Shown here one piece after another: positions 6,599 through 9,596 of a stretch of 9,596 nt of DNA. The stretch covers positions 1-9,596 of the forward strand of contig JAGHSP010000329.1 in assembly GCA_018065815.1 (NCBI GenBank), written 5' to 3'. Positions within the stretch are counted from its first letter, which is position 1. The number at the start of each line of letters is the position of its first letter. The notes below the pieces were generated by a model that saw nothing but the letters and a program-made list of their open reading frames with translations, had not been told where the DNA came from and searched no databases. The DNA comes from Candidatus Sodaliphilus limicaballi. GTDB lineage: Bacteria; Bacteroidota; Bacteroidia; Bacteroidales; Muribaculaceae. Both the position numbers and the translations under genes were made by a program.

Positions 6599-6637
6599 AT
6601 TTTCTTAAGTCTATAAATTTGTTAAACCTTTGAAGTT

Positions 6638-9517
6638 TTAGTTGTTGAGGATGATGTTGATGATAGCGCTCATGTCGCTCACGTCGACTACACCGTCGCC
6701 TGTCACGTCGCCACGGCCGCCGTACTTGCTGGCGCTGTCCTTGCCCAGCATGATGTTGATGAGGATGTTAGCATCGGTGATATCAACCTCACCGTTGCCG
6801 TCAACGTCGCCCTTAACGCCATTGAAGAAGATATCCACATCCACATCTTGTGTAGAGGTGCCCACGAAGCTGTAGGGTACCTCAAGATAGCCGTTGCCGC
6901 AGCCCATGATGCAGGTTGCCATCGGGCGTACAAACTTCTTCTTGGTCGCATTGAAATAGTAGCCCACGTTGGCCGTATATACATTGGCATTAACGTCGGT
7001 AATGCCCTTGAGCAGGTTGCTGCTGCCCATTGCCGCAGGATTGCCTGCCGGACGCTGGAGTTTGTACATCGTATTGCTGTCCACGCCGGTGAGCAGCACG
7101 CCCTCGCCCATCGCTGTGGCCGATATGGGCTTGGTGTTTACCTTCTGCTCGCCATAACTGGTGACATAGCGTGCGCTCATGCCCGATGCGTTCCAGTCCA
7201 CGGGGTGGAGCACACTCGCTACCATGTTCTCGGTACCACCCATGATGTAGCCATTGAGTTGGTCAATGGGTTCCTTGGTGCTGCCATTTAGCTTAGGCCA
7301 GTTCTTCACATTGTTGCGGTAACTGTAGAGCGATGTCCACTTAACGTAGCATGTAAAGTCGCTTGCATTGCCACCATAGAACGCTGTGCCGTATGTGAAC
7401 GAGCCACTGGGAGGCATCAGGGTGAGTTCCTTGAGCTTGGTACATGATGCAAAGGCATACTCACCTAAACTGCTTACCGATGAAGGAACGGTAAACGATG
7501 TGATTTGTGAAGCGGCAAAGGCATAATTGCCAATAGTAGCAAGGTTTTTCATCTGTTCGATGTCAACCACAGCAATGTTGGTCATGCTCAACGCACTGTT
7601 GCCAAACGCAGTCATGAGATACTTCTTGCCGCTGTTATGGAAGAGGTTTGTCTCCTCGTTGAGTGTGCGATATGTTGTTTCGCTGGCGCTCAGGAAGGGG
7701 TTGAACACATACTGAGCCTTACCGTCATAAGTAACGCCGCCCACGGTTACAGGAGAGTTGCTGGTAACGGTGATAAGGTATTTAGCCTCACTGGGCCATA
7801 CACCCTCGCGAGTGAAATCACTTGCACCTACATAGACCTTGCGCGAGCCAAAGAGGCTGTTGGTTTTGAAGGCGGAGAATTTATCCACAGGAACATAGAT
7901 ACTGAGAGTTGACGGTGCGCCGCTCAGGTCCCAGTTGCTATAGTTGGCAATCCATCCGGCATTGATGTGCAGTTCTTTGAGTTTTGAACTATTCTTGAAC
8001 GCGGTTGCGCTCATGCTGTTGACCGATGAGGGAATGAGGATGCGGTTAAAGTTGTTGTCGGCAAACGCATTAGCATTAATCTGATTGAGGCCGTAAGGCA
8101 GTATCAGGTCGCCCTTGAGCGGGTTGCCGGCAAATGCGTTAGAGCCGATGAATTTCACGTTGGGACCCATGTGTACAGAGTCAACCGAGGCTGCGTAGAA
8201 TGCCTTGTCCATGATGGTGTCGACGTTTTCGCCCACATAGAATGCGCAGCAACGCTGGGTAGAGTAGCCGGCATCGTTGTCGGTAAACAGTACCTCGTTA
8301 CCAACGCTTGTAACAAGATATTTGCGGGTGTTGTGTTCAATTTCTCCGCCCATGATTACAGCAAACGCACTGGCGTAGTAACGGCGAACGCTCTCAAGCC
8401 TTGCCTTGCCATAGTACTTCACGCCGTCCTTAACAAACTCGGTGCGGTCGAAAATAGTATAATAGCAGGGGAATGAGGTCATGTAGGTATCATACTTGTT
8501 GATGGGGCGAACCGAGCCGTACTGGCAGTCGTAAGAACCTGTTCTGATGATGGGGAAATTTTTCCACTGTGCAGCAGCTTTATAGTCGTCACCCTTGCCA
8601 TAAGGAACTTTCAGGAGACGTAACTCTGTGTTATAGAACACGTCACTGCCCATGTTGATACCCGCAACGTTCTCGATGTTGCAAATCACCTTAGAGATGT
8701 ATTTACATCCCATGAAGGCCATGTTTCCAATGGTGCGCACGGTGTTGGGGATAATCACCTCGGCGAGCGTCTGGCTGCCCTCAAAGGCATGGCTGCCAAT
8801 GGTCTCAGTGCCCACGGGGAGCTGAACAATCTTGGCCTTGGTGTTCTTGAAAGCGTTATCATTAACGGTTTTCAGCGATGGCGGGAACTTGTAGATATCG
8901 TAAGAATAATAGTTGGTAGAACCCGTGTATTGCTTGCCCTCGGGACAACGATACAGGATAGTATTCTGGTTGTTGTACAGGATACCGTCGTAAGAGTGAT
9001 AGTAGTTGTTGCTCAATGCCACGTCGATCTTAGTCATTGCGGTACAGTCGTCCACAAAGTTTGCACCGATCGATGAGGTTGAGTAAGGGATGGTAATCTC
9101 AGTAAGTTTAACGCATCCCTTGAATGCCAAACCGCCTATTGAGGTTACACCGTCGTTAAGTTTCACCGAAGCAAGAGCAGTACATCCGGCAAAGGCATAT
9201 CCGTCAATGCTTGCCTGGGTAGTGACGCTTGTAAGGTTAGTACAGCCGTAGAATGCCATCATGCCGATGGATCTCATGTTAGGGTCGCTCGAGGTGTTCA
9301 CCGTCTTGATTCTGGTCGACTCCTTGAATGCGTTGGCCGAGATTGAGGTAATCTTGTAGGTAAGTCCTCCATAAGTAACGGTAGCAGAGGGATTAACCGC
9401 GATATTAACCTCGCCGTAACCCAGAGCGCTGAGGCCAGCAATGGCGACCTCACCCTGTGTTGATGATGTCGCAGCCTTGACTACTGAATACTCGAAGCAA
9501 TCATGCCATGTGATGTT
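6638..9517 (-). CDS. BspA-like LRR/dockerin protein, 5' end missing or disrupted
   Basis: This is a paralogue of the downstream gene with the same order of parts: LRR_5 blocks (IGxxAFxGC, LTEITIP), linkers (RTGSYDCQYGS; IYVPVDKF), the phrase GILYNNQNTILYRCPEG, a non-LRR domain (VLLTGVDSNTMYKLQ, SSNLL), and a final 58-residue dockerin with loops DVDGNGEVDITD and DVTGDGVVDVSD. A GTG at 9301 gives 887 aa, but the frame clearly continues upstream for 72 more codons to 9517. There FEYSVVKAATSSTQGEVAIAG aligns with LAYRIIQESTSTDYAKVAITG in the neighbour, so the GTG cannot be the true start. No ATG, GTG or TTG occurs in frame between 9302 and 9517, and a TGA at 9518-9520 closes the frame. The expected signal peptide is therefore absent. 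The gene is either 5'-damaged, frameshifted or joined to unrelated sequence. As it stands the product would not be exported normally. Confidence 0.85.
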   Translation of the reverse strand, partial: NITWHDCFEYSVVKAATSSTQGEVAIAGLSALGYGEVNIAVNPSATVTYGGLTYKITSISANAFKESTRIKTVNTSSDPNMRSIGMMAFYGCTNLTSVTTQASIDGYAFAGCTALASVKLNDGVTSIGGLAFKGCVKLTEITIPYSTSSIGANFVDDCTAMTKIDVALSNNYYHSYDGILYNNQNTILYRCPEGKQYTGSTNYYSYDIYKFPPSLKTVNDNAFKNTKAKIVQLPVGTETIGSHAFEGSQTLAEVIIPNTVRTIGNMAFMGCKYISKVICNIENVAGINMGSDVFYNTELRLLKVPYGKGDDYKAAAQWKNFPIIRTGSYDCQYGSVRPINKYDTYMTSFPCYYTIFDRTEFVKDGVKYYGKARLESVRRYYASAFAVIMGGEIEHNTRKYLVTSVGNEVLFTDNDAGYSTQRCCAFYVGENVDTIMDKAFYAASVDSVHMGPNVKFIGSNAFAGNPLKGDLILPYGLNQINANAFADNNFNRILIPSSVNSMSATAFKNSSKLKELHINAGWIANYSNWDLSGAPSTLSIYVPVDKFSAFKTNSLFGSRKVYVGASDFTREGVWPSEAKYLITVTSNSPVTVGGVTYDGKAQYVFNPFLSASETTYRTLNEETNLFHNSGKKYLMTAFGNSALSMTNIAVVDIEQMKNLATIGNYAFAASQITSFTVPSSVSSLGEYAFASCTKLKELTLMPPSGSFTYGTAFYGGNASDFTCYVKWTSLYSYRNNVKNWPKLNGSTKEPIDQLNGYIMGGTENMVASVLHPVDWNASGMSARYVTSYGEQKVNTKPISATAMGEGVLLTGVDSNTMYKLQRPAGNPAAMGSSNLLKGITDVNANVYTANVGYYFNATKKKFVRPMATCIMGCGNGYLEVPYSFVGTSTQDVDVDIFFNGVKGDVDGNGEVDITDANILINIMLGKDSASKYGGRGDVTGDGVVDVSDMSAIINIILNN
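6765..6814 (-). repeat. 50-bp identical segment shared by the two dockerin tails (copy 2)
   Basis: This segment is identical to 3426-3475 and encodes the same first dockerin calcium loop. The flanking bases outside it differ between the copies, so the identity is local and not a whole-gene duplicate. Confidence 0.85.
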
Positions 9518-9568
9518 TCAACTTATACTGGTATTGCGGATCATAAACAAGCATAACATACACGACAT
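9518..9568 (-). other. In-frame leader cut off by TGA upstream of the LRR gene
   Basis: An ATG at 9568 is in the same frame as the LRR gene and reads MSCMLCLFMIRNTSIS before the TGA at 9518-9520; further in-frame ATGs are at 9559 and 9544. Another frame gives a 17-residue ORF (9501-9554, MLVYDPQYQYKLKHHMA). Neither resembles the lysine-plus-hydrophobic signal peptide of the neighbour. This may be a remnant leader, a short upstream ORF, or unrelated sequence at a rearrangement or assembly join. Confidence 0.4.
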
Positions 9569-9570
9569 GG

Positions 9571-9578
9571 CAAAAATA
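9571..9578 (-). promoter_or_regulatory. -7 promoter box for the LRR operon (partial promoter)
   Basis: On the minus strand this reads TATTTTTG, an exact TAnnTTTG match. Its -33 partner would lie at or beyond the window end. Transcription would start near 9566 and run into the LRR genes. Its placement about 50 bp before the coding body is what a genuine promoter would show. Confidence 0.4.
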
Positions 9579-9596
9579 CAAAAAAAATCTGACACA

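Noticed and set aside
6614..6621. TAAATTTG promoter-like box on the plus strand between the two LRR genes
   Set aside because: It matches the -7 consensus but points into the antisense of the upstream LRR gene, has no convincing -33 partner, and lies in a short AT-rich gap where chance matches are likely.
6848..7291. Plus-strand open frame of 147 aa inside the LRR gene
   Set aside because: The minus-strand frame is a clear LRR/dockerin protein; this frame lies opposite it and has no domain signature.
9518..9520. TGA read as selenocysteine or a programmed readthrough
   Set aside because: There is no sign of a selenocysteine insertion element and the residues upstream do not form a sensible signal peptide, so a lesion or join is the simpler explanation.

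Overview
The window most resembles a gut Bacteroidales chromosome (Muribaculaceae- or Prevotella-like). The evidence is TAnnTTTG-type -7 promoter boxes, start codons preceded by A/T-rich leaders without a clear Shine-Dalgarno, and two large BspA-type leucine-rich-repeat (LRR_5) secreted proteins that end in dockerin-like calcium-binding tails. The taxonomic guess is inference; there is no rRNA or other marker.

Left part, 1-3149, plus strand. A possible tail of an upstream gene is followed by a small unrecognised 83-residue protein with its own promoter. Next come a TrmH/SpoU-family RNA 2'-O-methyltransferase, a small AT-rich GxxExxY (PDDEXK-like) gene, and radA (DNA repair/recombination ATPase). 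The GxxExxY gene lies inside a perfect 29-bp inverted repeat (1293-1321 and 1731-1759). The left arm encodes the last residues of the methyltransferase, and the right arm ends 7 nt before the radA ATG. The arrangement looks like a 467-bp cassette wedged between two housekeeping genes without breaking either.

Middle, 3150-3298. This is a convergent intergenic region holding a 9-bp tandem repeat, a strong hairpin that probably terminates radA, and three direct repeats of the form CTTAAA-[mini-hairpin]-GTC that end at the stop codon of the first LRR gene.

Right part, 3299-9596, minus strand. Two tandem paralogous LRR_5/dockerin genes are separated by 39 bp and are probably co-transcribed from right to left. 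The downstream one (3299-6598, 1099 aa) is complete with a signal peptide. The upstream one (6638 to about 9517) has an intact body, but its N-terminal start and signal peptide are missing. A promoter-like box and in-frame ATG codons lie just upstream, cut off by a TGA at 9518-9520, so the gene is either 5'-damaged or joined to foreign sequence near the window edge.

The best candidate for something unusual is the inverted-repeat-bounded GxxExxY cassette. The disrupted 5' end of the upstream LRR gene and the mini-hairpin repeat array are also worth checking. No CRISPR array, tRNA, rRNA, transposase or integrase was seen.
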